Shown piece after piece: positions 53,966 to 63,018 of a DNA stretch of 64,000 nt (the first letter of the stretch is position 1; each line of letters begins with the position of its first letter). Source of the stretch: Pseudomonadota bacterium (GTDB lineage Bacteria > Pseudomonadota > Gammaproteobacteria > Steroidobacterales > Steroidobacteraceae). The notes under the pieces are model-generated. The model made no database searches. It was given only the letters and a program-made list of their open reading frames with translations, and had not been told where the DNA came from. The DNA lies in assembly GCA_016704655.1 (NCBI GenBank), contig JADIZR010000002.1, positions 1-64,000 on the forward strand, in the 5' to 3' direction. The position numbers were made by a program, and so were the translations under genes.

Positions 53966-55552
53966 ATGTCAGACACTCACCTCAGCGATATTTCGTTTAC
54001 ACACCTCCACTTGCCTGAGTCGCTCGCCCGCGGCATCGCCGATGCCGGCTTCGAGCGCTGCACCCCGATCCAGGCTCAAACCCTGCCGCGCGCGCTCGCC
54101 GGCTTCGACATCGCGGGGCAGGCCCAGACCGGCACCGGCAAGACCGCCGCGTTCCTGGTGGCGATGTATTCGAACCTGCTGCGGAAAGACGCTCCGGCCG
54201 ATCGGCCGGTCAACGCCCCGCGCGCGTTGATCATCGCGCCGACGCGCGAGCTCGCCGTGCAGATCCATCACGACGCGGAGATCCTCGGCCAGTACACGGG
54301 CCTGACGCTCGGCCTGGCCTTTGGCGGCGTCGACTACGAGAAACAGCGCCGCATCCTCGAGGAAGGCGTCGACGTGCTGATCGGCACGCCCGGCCGCCTC
54401 ATCGACTTCTACAAGCAGCGCGTGTTCGACCTGCGCGCCGTGCAGGTCGTGATCCTCGACGAAGCCGACCGCATGTTCGACCTCGGCTTCATCACCGACA
54501 TCCGCTACATCATGCGCCGCCTGCCGGCGCCGGATCAGCGGCTCAACCTGCTGTTTTCCGCGACGCTCGCGCAGCGCGTGCTCGAACTGGCGTTCGAGCA
54601 CATGAACGACCCGGAACTCGTGCGCATCGAGCCCGACAAGATGACCGTCGATCAGGTGCGCCAGGTCGTCTACTACCCGTCGATGGACGAGAAGCCGCGC
54701 CTGCTGGTGGGCCTGCTGAAGCAGATGGACCCGCACCGCACGATGATCTTCGTCAACACCCGCCGCGGCGCCGAAGAACTCGAGACGATGCTCAAGGCCA
54801 ACGGCTTCAATGCCGAAGCGATCTCCGGCGACGTGCCGCAGAACAAGCGCCTGCGCATGATCCGCGACTTCCACAGCGGCGAACTCGCGATCCTGATCGG
54901 CACCGACGTGGCCTCGCGCGGCCTGCACATCCCCGACGTCAGCCACGTCTTCAACTACGACCTGCCGCAGGACCCGGAAGACTACGTGCATCGCATCGGC
55001 CGCACGGCGCGGGCGGGCGCCGAGGGCGACGCCATCAGCCTCGGCTGCGAAGACTACGTGCAGTCGCTGCCGGACATCGAGGACTACATCGGCCGCAAGA
55101 TTGCCGTCGCCCCCGTGGCGCAGGAACTGCTCGCGGAAATCACCGTGCCGCGCTACGAGCGCCGTCGCTTCGGCGGTCCGGGCGGTGGTTCGCGCAGTGG
55201 CAGCGGTGGTGGTGGACGCGGCGGACGCAGCGGCTCTCCGCGCAGCGGTGGTGGCGGTGGCGGACGCAGTCGGAGCGGCGGTGGCGGTCCACGCCGGGAC
55301 GGGCATTCGTCGCCGAACCGGCCCGCGCCAAGACCCTCGCCCTCACCCTCTCCCGCGGTCGCGGGCGAGGGCGCCAGAGCAGAGCCAGCGCCCCGGCAGT
55401 CGTCCCAGGCGGGCTCGGGCGAGGGAGAAAGCGGCACTCCCCGGCCGCGCCGACGGCGCGGTGGACGCGGACGATCGGGCGGCCCGCAGGGCGAGAGCTC
55501 CGGTGCACCTCAGGGCGGCGGTGATTCCGGCCCCGCCCCTGCGGAAAGCTGA
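53966..55552 (+). CDS. rhlB: ATP-dependent RNA helicase RhlB
   Basis: 528 residues, longer than E. coli RhlB (~420). DEAD-box helicase that assists the RNA degradosome. Motifs: FERCTPIQAQTLPRAL (Q motif), AQTGTGKTAAF (I), IAPTRELAVQI (Ia), LIGTPGRLIDF, LDEADRMFDLGF (II), FSATLAQ (III), IFVNTRRGAEEL (IV), TDVASRGLHIP (V) and YVHRIGRTARAG (VI). The N-terminus MSDTHLSDISFTHL matches RhlB rather than RhlE. The last ~130 residues are a low-complexity Gly/Arg/Ser/Pro tail, part of which is encoded by a palindromic repeat. Divergent from trxA-rho. Confidence 0.95.
   Translation: MSDTHLSDISFTHLHLPESLARGIADAGFERCTPIQAQTLPRALAGFDIAGQAQTGTGKTAAFLVAMYSNLLRKDAPADRPVNAPRALIIAPTRELAVQIHHDAEILGQYTGLTLGLAFGGVDYEKQRRILEEGVDVLIGTPGRLIDFYKQRVFDLRAVQVVILDEADRMFDLGFITDIRYIMRRLPAPDQRLNLLFSATLAQRVLELAFEHMNDPELVRIEPDKMTVDQVRQVVYYPSMDEKPRLLVGLLKQMDPHRTMIFVNTRRGAEELETMLKANGFNAEAISGDVPQNKRLRMIRDFHSGELAILIGTDVASRGLHIPDVSHVFNYDLPQDPEDYVHRIGRTARAGAEGDAISLGCEDYVQSLPDIEDYIGRKIAVAPVAQELLAEITVPRYERRRFGGPGGGSRSGSGGGGRGGRSGSPRSGGGGGGRSRSGGGGPRRDGHSSPNRPAPRPSPSPSPAVAGEGARAEPAPRQSSQAGSGEGESGTPRPRRRRGGRGRSGGPQGESSGAPQGGGDSGPAPAES
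55329..55430 (+). repeat. Palindromic repeat embedded in the rhlB 3' region
   Basis: CCCTCACCCTCTCCCGCGGT is followed by CGCGGGCGAGGGCG, forming a GC-rich hairpin, then ~45 bp later by GGGCGAGGGAGAAAG, a second inverse match to CTCTCCC. This is the form of the intergenic CCCTCxCCC...GGGAGAGGG repeats common in such genomes, here translated as PSPSPSPAVAGEGARAEPA. Confidence 0.55.
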
Positions 55553-56229
55553 TCCAGGACGGAATCGCGCAGGTCAGCCAACCTGCGCACCCCGGCGATG
55601 CCAGCGACCGGGGGATGCGGCGGGCGAGTCGAGTCCGGCTGCAGCACCTGATAAATCCAGCACACCCGGGCCTGGTGCGCTGCCTGCAACACGGCCGCGC
55701 TGTCGTCGACGAACAACGTGCGGGCGAGCGGCACGTCGTGCCTGCGCGCGAGTTCCACCCAGAACTCCGGATGTTCCTTCGGCACGCCGAATTCGTGCGA
55801 AGTCACGAGTTCATCGAAGTGCCGCGACAGTTGTGTCTGCGAGTCCTTCACCCGCAGGCTGAAGGGATGGGCATTGGTCGTGAGCAGCACGCGCTTGCCG
55901 AGGACCCGCAGCAGGTCAAGGAAGTCCACGGCGCCGTCGAGATAGCGGATCTCGTCGCGCAGCTCGTGCTTGAGCGCCGGGATGTCGAGCCCGAGTTCGT
56001 CGCTCCAGTGATCCACGCAGTACCAGTCGAGCGTGCCGCGCTTCGCCTCGAACCGCGGCCGCAGTTGCGCCATCGCCGCGTCGTAATCGAGGCCGCGCGC
56101 CGCACCCCAGCGGCGCGGCAGCACCTCGAGCCAGAACAGGTTGTCGAAATGCAGGTCGAGCACGGTGCCGTCCATGTCGAGGCACACGACGTCGATGCGG
56201 CACCAGTCGGGGATCGGAAAGGAGGACAT
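55510..56229 (-). CDS. yrfG: GMP/IMP nucleotidase, HAD family (YrfG-like)
   Basis: 239 residues from the ATG at 56229. HAD phosphatase with motif I DVVCLDMDGTVLDLHFDN, an all-helical cap with LPRRWGAARGLDYDAAM, motif II LLTTNAHPFSLRVK, the motif III lysine in GVPKEHPEFW, and motif IV TLFVDDSAAVLQAA. E. coli YrfG dephosphorylates GMP and IMP. Its last 43 bp overlap the rhlB end tail-to-tail. It is divergent from cysQ; in related genomes nudE often lies between the two but is not present here. Confidence 0.88.
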   Translation of the reverse strand: MSSFPIPDWCRIDVVCLDMDGTVLDLHFDNLFWLEVLPRRWGAARGLDYDAAMAQLRPRFEAKRGTLDWYCVDHWSDELGLDIPALKHELRDEIRYLDGAVDFLDLLRVLGKRVLLTTNAHPFSLRVKDSQTQLSRHFDELVTSHEFGVPKEHPEFWVELARRHDVPLARTLFVDDSAAVLQAAHQARVCWIYQVLQPDSTRPPHPPVAGIAGVRRLADLRDSVLDQLSAGAGPESPPP

Positions 56230-56300
56230 CGGCGCAGGGTGTCCGGGCGACGCAGGCAGGTGGGCGGGGCCGGTATGATACGGCGGTCCATTACCAGGAG

Positions 56301-57119
56301 ATGAGCTTGAACACTGCCGCAACCCGCGACCTCATGTCGCTGCTGCCCGAAGTGCTGCGGATCGTCGACGCCGCCGGCACCGCGATTCTCGAGGTCTACG
56401 CGTCCGGCCACGGCGTCGAATACAAGGCCGACGATTCGCCGATCACGCGGGCAGACCGGGCCGCGCACGACATCCTGAGCGCGGGGCTGCACCAGCTCAC
56501 CCCTGACATTCCCGTGCTCTCGGAAGAGTCGGCGGCTGAGCACGCACCGGACGTCAGGCACCGGTGGAACGATTTCTGGCTGATCGATCCGCTCGACGGC
56601 ACCAAGGAATTCATCAACCGCAACGGCGAGTTCACGGTCAACGTCGCGTTGGTCCGTGACCACAAACCGGTCCTCGGCGTCGTGGCGGCGCCCGTGCTCA
56701 ACCTGGTTTACTACGGCGTCGCAGGCGCCGGCGCCTTTGTCGCGCACGAAGGTGGCGCAGCGCAACCCATCAAGGTGCGTCACGCCGCCGCGGACCCGCT
56801 CGTGATCGTCGGCAGCCGCTCGCATCGTGGCGACTCGCTCGACAGCGTGCTCGAGCGGATCGGAGCGCACGAGATGCGGCCGATGGGCAGTTCGCTCAAG
56901 TTCTGCCTGGTCGCCGAGGGGACGGCCGACTTCTACCCGCGCCTGGGACCGACGTGCGAATGGGACACCGCAGCCGCGCAGGCAGTGGTCGAGGCGGCCG
57001 GCGGGTCGGTGACGACGCTGGATGGCCTGCCCCTGCGCTACAACGAGCGCGACACCCTGTTGAACCCGCATTTCCTGGCTTACGGCGACGCTGCCCGCCA
57101 CTGGCACAAGCTGTTTTGA
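56301..57119 (+). CDS. cysQ: 3'(2'),5'-bisphosphate nucleotidase CysQ
   Basis: 272 residues. Mg-dependent, Li-sensitive phosphatase that converts PAP to AMP during sulfate assimilation. Motifs of the IMPase/FIG superfamily: VLSEESAAEHAP, WLIDPLDGTKEFINRNGEFT with the metal aspartates, VGSRSHRGD, and CEWDTAAAQAVVEAAGGSV. The start is either the ATG at 56301 or the TTG at 56307; AGGAG lies immediately before the ATG, a better distance for the TTG. A TATGAT hexamer at 56274 may be its -10. Confidence 0.94.
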   Translation: MSLNTAATRDLMSLLPEVLRIVDAAGTAILEVYASGHGVEYKADDSPITRADRAAHDILSAGLHQLTPDIPVLSEESAAEHAPDVRHRWNDFWLIDPLDGTKEFINRNGEFTVNVALVRDHKPVLGVVAAPVLNLVYYGVAGAGAFVAHEGGAAQPIKVRHAAADPLVIVGSRSHRGDSLDSVLERIGAHEMRPMGSSLKFCLVAEGTADFYPRLGPTCEWDTAAAQAVVEAAGGSVTTLDGLPLRYNERDTLLNPHFLAYGDAARHWHKLF

Positions 57120-57131
57120 GCCCGGCTGGCC

Positions 57132-57437
57132 GTGGAACTCTCGTGGAGCCTGCTGCTCCTGTGCATGGCCTTCAGCGGCTTCGTGCTGTTCTGGCACGAC
57201 GCGCTCGGGGCACGTGAACGGGCCAACGACGCAGCCCGCGAAACATGCGTTGCGACGGGCGGCATCCTGCTTGACGGGACCGTCGCCTTCCGGTCGATCA
57301 AGGTCGTGCGGGCCGCCGGCGGGCGGCTGGCCTTCGAACGCACCTATCTCTTCGATTACACGCTCGACGGCAATACCCGGCAGCAGGGGTTCGTCGTGAT
57401 GTTCGGGCAGCGCGTGGAGACCATCGGCCTGGACTAG
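57132..57437 (+). CDS. DUF3301 family protein
   Basis: 101 residues from a GTG. One N-terminal membrane helix (SLLLLCMAFSGFVLFW) is followed by HDALGARERANDAARETC, GGILLDGTVAFRSIKVVR and FDYTLDGNTRQQGFVVMFGQ. This matches DUF3301, small proteins of unknown function found across gammaproteobacteria. 12 bp after cysQ, so probably co-transcribed. Confidence 0.8.
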   Translation: MELSWSLLLLCMAFSGFVLFWHDALGARERANDAARETCVATGGILLDGTVAFRSIKVVRAAGGRLAFERTYLFDYTLDGNTRQQGFVVMFGQRVETIGLD

Positions 57438-57502
57438 CTCCCTTTTTGCACGTCCGGGGGCTAAAGTATCCGCCCCGCACCGAACCACGAACAGCGCCTG
57501 CG

Positions 57503-57727
57503 ATGGCTGAACAGACGGACAACGTCGACACCGAGACGTTCCAGAACCTGCACCGGTTGCGGGGCCTGCGCATCGAGCATCGCGACCTCGACGACGTGAT
57601 CCATCGCCTGCAGCTCGACCTCTACGTGGACCAGGTGCAGCTGCGCCGGCTGAAGAAGCGCAAGCTCCTGCTGAAGGACCAGATCGCTCGCCTCGAGAGC
57701 CAGCTGATCCCGGACCTCAACGCGTGA
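57503..57727 (+). CDS. DUF465 (YdcH-like) small coiled-coil protein
   Basis: 74 residues from the ATG at 57503. Two helices, RGLRIEHRDLDDVIHRLQLD and QLRRLKKRKLLLKDQIARLE, with the H-x-x-L-D and L-K-K-x-K-L-x-L-K-D pattern of DUF465. Cytoplasmic, function unknown. Its stop is 4 bp before the mscS-like start. Confidence 0.8.
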   Translation: MAEQTDNVDTETFQNLHRLRGLRIEHRDLDDVIHRLQLDLYVDQVQLRRLKKRKLLLKDQIARLESQLIPDLNA

Positions 57728-57731
57728 CCGG

Positions 57732-59048
57732 ATGAAAACCCAGCTGCAGGTGATCGGGGACGCCCTGGCAACCCTGCAACAGCCCGATAACCTCCTGCAG
57801 CTGGTCGTCATCACCGGAGCGCTGCTGCTCGGCTGGTGGGCTGCCAGGTTCGCCCGCTCGCACATCACGGTCTCGCCCGAGCCCGAGAACCTGCCCGAGC
57901 GCGCGCGCGAGCTGCTCTTTGTCGCCGCGCCACCGGCTCTGACCCTCATGATCCTGGCCGCAGTCGACGGCCTGCTGCACGCGTCCGGGCTGCAGGCCGG
58001 CATGGTCGACGTGGCGGTGCAGCTGATCGGGCTGCTGCTGCTGATCCGGGTCGTCATCTACGTGCTGCGCGTGTCGCTCGGTACCCGCGCCCGGCTCAAG
58101 GGCTGGGGCGCCGCGATCGCCGGCGTGATCTGGATCTTCCTCTCGCTGCACCTGCTGGGCTGGGGCGACGAGGTCATCCGCGCCCTCGACGGCATCGGCA
58201 TGCAGGCGGGCAAGACGCGCATCTCCGTCTGGTCGGTGATGAAGCTGCTGGTAACCGTCAGTGTCTTCGTGCTGCTCGCGCTGTGGGTCTCGCGCTGGCT
58301 CGAGCGCCACGTGCTGAAGCTCGACGCGCTCGCCCCGACGATGCGCATCGGCATCGCGAAGTTCGTGCAGGCGTTCCTGGTCGGCCTCTCCGTGCTGGTC
58401 GGGCTGAATGCGGCAGGCCTCGACCTGACGACGTTGAACGTGCTCACGGGCGCCATCGGCATCGGCCTCGGCTTCGGCCTGCAGAGCATCGCGGCCAATT
58501 TCGTCAGTGGCTTCGTGCTGCTGATGGACCGCTCGATCAAGCCGGGCGACGTCATCAGCTTCACGGGCACCACCGGCACCGCCACCGAAGGTTTCGGCTG
58601 GGTCGAGGAACTGCGTGGCCGCTACGTCGTCGTGCGCGACCGCGACGGCGTCGAGACCCTGGTGCCGAACCAGCACCTGATCACCAACCCGGTGATCAAC
58701 TGGAGCTATACGGACCCGCGCGTGCGGCTGAAGCTGCCGATCCGCGTGAGCTACAAGGACGACCCCGAAGTCGCCATGAAACTGTTGTTGCAGGCCACCG
58801 ACGGACATCCCCGCATCCTGCACGAGCCTGCGCCGGTCGCACGCCTGATCGGATTCGGCGACCACGGCATCGAACTCGAGCTGCGCTTCTGGATTCCCGA
58901 CCCGCAGGAAGGCGTCAACAATGTCCGGTCCGACGTGAATCGCCGCATCTGGCGGCTGTTCAAGGACAATGGCGTAACGATTCCGGTTGCGCAGCGCGAG
59001 ATCCGCGTCGAGATGGCACCCGCCTCGCCCGTCGCACCGCGCGACTGA
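57732..59048 (+). CDS. MscS-family mechanosensitive channel
   Basis: 438 residues. Four to five N-terminal membrane helices (LVVITGALLLGWWAARFARS, VQLIGLLLLIRVVIYVLRVS, VTVSVFVLLALWVSRWL) lead to the pore helix and beta domain: LTGAIGIGLGFGLQSIAANF then VSGFVLLMDRSIKPGDVISF, the MscS signature, and VVVRDRDGVETLVPNQHLIT. The C-terminal domain includes IELELRFWIPDPQEG. It is larger than E. coli MscS (286) through extra N-terminal helices. Opens under membrane tension to release solutes during osmotic downshock. Confidence 0.92.
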   Translation: MKTQLQVIGDALATLQQPDNLLQLVVITGALLLGWWAARFARSHITVSPEPENLPERARELLFVAAPPALTLMILAAVDGLLHASGLQAGMVDVAVQLIGLLLLIRVVIYVLRVSLGTRARLKGWGAAIAGVIWIFLSLHLLGWGDEVIRALDGIGMQAGKTRISVWSVMKLLVTVSVFVLLALWVSRWLERHVLKLDALAPTMRIGIAKFVQAFLVGLSVLVGLNAAGLDLTTLNVLTGAIGIGLGFGLQSIAANFVSGFVLLMDRSIKPGDVISFTGTTGTATEGFGWVEELRGRYVVVRDRDGVETLVPNQHLITNPVINWSYTDPRVRLKLPIRVSYKDDPEVAMKLLLQATDGHPRILHEPAPVARLIGFGDHGIELELRFWIPDPQEGVNNVRSDVNRRIWRLFKDNGVTIPVAQREIRVEMAPASPVAPRD

Positions 59049-59057
59049 TCGTCGGCC

Positions 59058-59480
59058 GTGCCCTTCGAAATCAACGAATCGCTCTCGATTCCCGACGACC
59101 TAATCGAGTTCCGCGCCGTGCGCGCATCGGGGCCGGGCGGGCAGAACGTCAACAAGGTCTCCAACGCCGTCGAGCTGCGTTTCGATTCAGCCGCGTGGGA
59201 CGGTCTCTGGCCGAACGCACGCGCGCGGCTGCAGCGTCTCGCCGGGCGCCGCATGACGGACGCTGGAATGATCGTCATCGATGCGCAGCGACTGCGTTCG
59301 CAGGAACAGAATCGTGCGGACGCGCTCGACCGGTTGCGCACGATGATCGTGGCAGCGCTGGTCGAACCCAAGCCTCGCCGCAAGACGAAGCCGACGCGAG
59401 CATCGAAGGTGAGGCGCCTCGAGGGCAAGACGCAGCGCGGCAAGGTGAAGGTGCTGCGCCAGAAGAAGTTTGATGAGTGA
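59058..59480 (+). CDS. arfB: Alternative ribosome-rescue factor ArfB (peptidyl-tRNA hydrolase)
   Basis: 140 residues from a GTG. Catalytic GGQ motif in RASGPGGQNVNKVSNAVELR and a basic C-terminal tail (KPRRKTKPTRASKVRRLEGK, KTQRGKVKVLRQKKF) that enters the mRNA channel. It releases peptides from ribosomes stalled without a stop codon. The length fits ArfB/YaeJ, not a full release factor. 9 bp after mscS. Confidence 0.95.
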   Translation: MPFEINESLSIPDDLIEFRAVRASGPGGQNVNKVSNAVELRFDSAAWDGLWPNARARLQRLAGRRMTDAGMIVIDAQRLRSQEQNRADALDRLRTMIVAALVEPKPRRKTKPTRASKVRRLEGKTQRGKVKVLRQKKFDE

Positions 59481-59547
59481 GGGCAGTTGCACGAACGAAT
59501 CCCGCGGGGCGACGCAGGCTGGTCGACCGCAAGTACCCGCGCTCAGT

Positions 59548-62007
59548 TCAGCGGTGCACGACCTGCAGGATGGAGTTGCGGATCTGCTCGTGCAGCACGA
59601 ACTGCGCGTCCGAGGCTACGGCCTCGAGCACCTTCGCATCGAAGACGAGCTTGTCCTCGGCGGCCTCGCTGACCACGTTACGCGCGCGCAGGCGGCCGAC
59701 GAAATTTCCGAACAGCGCACGATCGAAGAACTCGGGTGAATTGAGTTCGTACAGCATCGCCATGCGTTGCGCGGTCAGCTGGCACTGCCGCTCGAGCGCA
59801 TCCTGTGTCAGGCGCCCGCTGCCCGCGCGCAGCAACAGGGAGATTGCCAGGTAATAGCGTTCGAGGATCGGCACGCTGATGCGCGCCAGCACCGACAGCT
59901 GCACCGCCTCGCTCGATTCCGCAGCCGGCCGCCGCCATTCGCTGCGGTCGTCGGAGGCCGTAAGCAGGCCGTGGTTCAACAGGTCCTCGAGCAACTCGTC
60001 GACCACCGCCGGCAATTCGTGCTCGCGCCAGTGCAGGAAGTACTCGTCAGCGACGTACGGATAGACGCGGCCCGCCAGGCGCAGCAGGTCGACCCGCCGC
60101 ACCGAAGTGTTGTTGAGGAAGGCGCTCGCCAGCAACGAAGGCATCAACAGCAGGTGCAGTACGTTGTTGCGGTAATAGCTCGACAGCACGGCGGTCGATT
60201 CGGACATGCCGACGATGTCGCCGAGCGGATGCGACTGCCGGTACAGCATGCGCAGCGAATCGCAGTGCCGGATCATCGACTGGCCATCGAGCGGCGTGAC
60301 CCAGACGCGCCGCGAATACGGCGCCTGTCGCATCAGTGACGCATACAGCTCAAGCTGGCGGGCCAGGTCGGCCTCGCCCATGCGCTGCCGCGGCGTCGCG
60401 AGCAGCACCGTGCCCATCAGGTTGACTGGCGTCACGCACGCGGCTGCATTGATGCGCGTCATGATCTGGTGGGCCAGGTCGACGCAGAGCGGCGACAACC
60501 ACGCGGGCTTTTCTTCCGTGACTGGCTGTTGCCGATCCCAGCCCGGCACGTGGCGTTCGAGCAGGTCGTCGAGCGGCAGTGGCTCGCCGAAGCTGACGTA
60601 GACCTTGCCGAAGCGGCTGCGCAACTCGGGCAGCGTGCGCAGCATGCCGATGACCGATTCCTTCTCCTTCGGCCGTCCGGACAACTCGCCGATGTAGGTG
60701 CGGCCTTCGACCAGGCGCTCGTAGCCGAAATAGATGGGCACGAACACGACGGGGCGCACCGGCTTGCGCACGTAGGCGCGCACGGTCATCGCGAGCATGC
60801 CCGTCTTCGGCTGCATCAGGCGCCCCGTGCGGCTGCGGCCGCCTTCGATGAAATACTCGATCGAGTGACCGCGCGCCATCATCGCGCCGAGGTAGCGGGA
60901 GAACACGGCCGAGTACGTCGCGTTGCCGCCAAAACTGCGGCGCAGGAAAAACGCGCCGCCACGCCGCAGCAACGAACCGATGACCGGCATGTTGAGGTTG
61001 ATACCGGCCGCGATGTGCGGAACCGCAAAGCCCTTGTGGTAGACCACATACGACAGCAGCAGGTAGTCCATGTGGCTGCGGTGGCACGGCACGTAGACGA
61101 TCTCGCTGCCTTCGTCGACCGACTGCAGGCTCGCAAAATTGGCGAGCTCGACGCCGTCGTAGAGCCGGTTCCAGAGGCGGCCGAGAATTCCCGAGGCAAA
61201 CACGACAAACGCGTGCGAATAGTTGGCCGCGACTTCGTACGCGTACCCGCGCGCGACCTTCAGCGCGCTGCGGCGAGAGACCTTCTTCTCGCGGACTTCC
61301 TGGCGCACTGCATCGCGCACTGCGTGCGTGCGCAGCACTTCGGTCACGATCGTGCGCCGATGCGAGAGATCGGGACCGATCGTCGCCGCGCGCTGGTTGC
61401 GGAACTGCATGCGCAGCTGGCGCCACATCCGGCGCGGGCCGCGCGGCATGCCCCGCGTCTCCGACATCGCGGACTGCACCGGCATGGCCTCGCCGAACAG
61501 CACCAGCAGGTTGCGGCCGTTGATCAGCAGCGAGAGAAACTTGCGGAAGCGCCCGCCAATGTCCCAGTCCTCGGCGATCAGCAGCCGGAACCACGTGCGC
61601 TCACGATCCGGGGCGCGGCCCCAGAACAGGCTCACCGGAATCAACTCGGGGTCGAACGAGAGGTCCTCGCCCGCCGCGGTCGTCAACGCGCGCAGTGCCT
61701 CGGGCATGCGGCGATCGATACGCTGCCCGAAAAAGCCGGTGCGACGCTCGAGGAAGATCAGCGAATCCGCCAGCACGGCCTTGGCGCCGACTGGCTGGTG
61801 TGGATCCGGCAAGCCCCGCTCGCGGCAGACGTATTCGAGCACCGCGAGGTCGATCACGCTGCGTTTTTCGAGCGCATACACGGGAAGGCGGTTGGCACCG
61901 TAGTGCGACTTCGCGTCGTCCGGCAGCACGGATGGTCGCACCCACAGGGCGACCAGCGCGCGGATTATCGGCAAGGCAAGCCGCTCGAAGGCGGAGAAGT
62001 CGCTCAT
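59548..62007 (-). CDS. plsB: Glycerol-3-phosphate 1-O-acyltransferase PlsB
   Basis: 819 residues, full length. Makes lysophosphatidic acid, the first step of phospholipid synthesis, at the inner membrane. Acyltransferase motifs: VPCHRSHMDYLLLSYVVYHK (H-x-x-x-x-D), GAFFLRRSFGGNATYSAVFS, YFIEGGRSRTGRLMQPKTGM and RPVVFVPIYFGYERLVEGRT. The N-terminal part has EKRSVIDLAVLEYVCRERGL, also typical. The ATG overlaps the TGA of the upstream methyltransferase (4 bp), so the pair is translationally coupled. Confidence 0.96.
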   Translation of the reverse strand: MSDFSAFERLALPIIRALVALWVRPSVLPDDAKSHYGANRLPVYALEKRSVIDLAVLEYVCRERGLPDPHQPVGAKAVLADSLIFLERRTGFFGQRIDRRMPEALRALTTAAGEDLSFDPELIPVSLFWGRAPDRERTWFRLLIAEDWDIGGRFRKFLSLLINGRNLLVLFGEAMPVQSAMSETRGMPRGPRRMWRQLRMQFRNQRAATIGPDLSHRRTIVTEVLRTHAVRDAVRQEVREKKVSRRSALKVARGYAYEVAANYSHAFVVFASGILGRLWNRLYDGVELANFASLQSVDEGSEIVYVPCHRSHMDYLLLSYVVYHKGFAVPHIAAGINLNMPVIGSLLRRGGAFFLRRSFGGNATYSAVFSRYLGAMMARGHSIEYFIEGGRSRTGRLMQPKTGMLAMTVRAYVRKPVRPVVFVPIYFGYERLVEGRTYIGELSGRPKEKESVIGMLRTLPELRSRFGKVYVSFGEPLPLDDLLERHVPGWDRQQPVTEEKPAWLSPLCVDLAHQIMTRINAAACVTPVNLMGTVLLATPRQRMGEADLARQLELYASLMRQAPYSRRVWVTPLDGQSMIRHCDSLRMLYRQSHPLGDIVGMSESTAVLSSYYRNNVLHLLLMPSLLASAFLNNTSVRRVDLLRLAGRVYPYVADEYFLHWREHELPAVVDELLEDLLNHGLLTASDDRSEWRRPAAESSEAVQLSVLARISVPILERYYLAISLLLRAGSGRLTQDALERQCQLTAQRMAMLYELNSPEFFDRALFGNFVGRLRARNVVSEAAEDKLVFDAKVLEAVASDAQFVLHEQIRNSILQVVHR

Positions 62008-62675
62008 CGCGGTGGCAGGCGGCCCGTGATGAGCAGATGCCGGTCGGAGACGGTCCTGACGCTGAAACCGTCGAGACCGTGCGCCTGCAGTTGTGCGCGG
62101 ATTTCGTCGGGCTCGAACGCGGCGCAGAGCGATGCGAGGAAGTCTAGGCGCAGCACCTCGGGCTCGTTCGCGGCGTACTGATCGACGATCGCCTGTGCCG
62201 CCGCCACGGATTCCGGCCGGAACAGGTCCATCACGAGCACAGCTGCGCCGGGGGCACCCGCCTCGCGCACCGCGCGCCAGAACACGTCCGGATCGTGCAG
62301 GTGATGCAGCAGGCTGTTGCTGACGACGGCGTCGTAGGTCGGCAACGGCAACGTGGCCCCCGGCAGCAGTCCCTCGATGAACTGCACGCGGCCGCCGAGT
62401 TCCGGGGATTCGTGCAGGCTTTCGCTGGCAAACCGCAGCATCGCCGCCGAACCATCGATGCCATGCACGGTGAGGCCGGTACGGCGGGTCGCCAGGCGCA
62501 GCACGATGTCGCCCGGACCGCAGCCCAGGTCGAGCACCGAGCCAGTCTTGAGGTCGGGAAACTCCGTCTCGAAATAGCCGACGAAGCGTTCGTTGGGCTC
62601 GGCGAAGTCAGCCATCGCATAGGCGCGCGCCTGCTCGGCCTCGTCCATGAGTTCGGGTTCGGTGATGCGCTGCAT
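62004..62675 (-). CDS. Class I SAM-dependent methyltransferase
   Basis: 223 residues. SAM-binding motif I in SVLDLGCGPGDIVLRLATRR, motif II GIDGSAAMLRFASES, and the post-motif YDAVVSNSLLHHLHDPDVFW with GAAVLVMDLFRPES. Substrate unknown. Overlaps the plsB start by 4 bp, so a role linked to lipid or membrane metabolism is possible but unproven. Confidence 0.88.
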   Translation of the reverse strand: MQRITEPELMDEAEQARAYAMADFAEPNERFVGYFETEFPDLKTGSVLDLGCGPGDIVLRLATRRTGLTVHGIDGSAAMLRFASESLHESPELGGRVQFIEGLLPGATLPLPTYDAVVSNSLLHHLHDPDVFWRAVREAGAPGAAVLVMDLFRPESVAAAQAIVDQYAANEPEVLRLDFLASLCAAFEPDEIRAQLQAHGLDGFSVRTVSDRHLLITGRLPPR

Positions 62676-62706
62676 GGTCTCGCTCCGCCGCGGCCGCGGC
62701 GCGGAG

Positions 62707-62982
62707 CTAATTGCCGCCCGACTCGTCGCTTGCGCCGTCCGTCTGGGCGTCGATCGCCTCGTCGAGGTTACGTTTGGCGTCCATGGTCACGTCTTCCACG
62801 GCACGCGCCCTGTCCTGGGTCTGGATCATGTCGTCCAGCACCGTCTCGTCCGTATCCCTGCCCAGCTCAAGGGCTTCTGCCTCAGCTGCGGCATCGCCCT
62901 GCGGATCCGGCGCGGACGCCCCGCACGCGACGAGCAGCGAGAGCGCGAAGACAGCGAGCGGTAACCTGGCGGCGACGGACAT
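62707..62982 (-). CDS. Small acidic lipoprotein
   Basis: 91 residues from the ATG at 62982. The signal peptide LPLAVFALSLLVACGAS carries the lipobox LVAC. The mature chain is acidic and probably helical (DAAAEAEALELGRDTDETVL, AKRNLDEAIDAQ). No recognised family. The upstream open frame into the 9-bp repeat array (PFLPFLPL-type residues) is an artefact of the repeat. Confidence 0.7.
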   Translation of the reverse strand: MSVAARLPLAVFALSLLVACGASAPDPQGDAAAEAEALELGRDTDETVLDDMIQTQDRARAVEDVTMDAKRNLDEAIDAQTDGASDESGGN

Positions 62983-63018
62983 GGTGCTTCCCCCGGGCAA
63001 GGGCCCGGGCGGGGATTC

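Noticed and set aside
53969..55306. A 445-codon minus-strand frame opposite rhlB
   Set aside because: Shadow of the helicase frame, without recognisable motifs.
60469..62181. A 570-codon plus-strand frame opposite plsB
   Set aside because: Antisense shadow; plsB carries all acyltransferase motifs.
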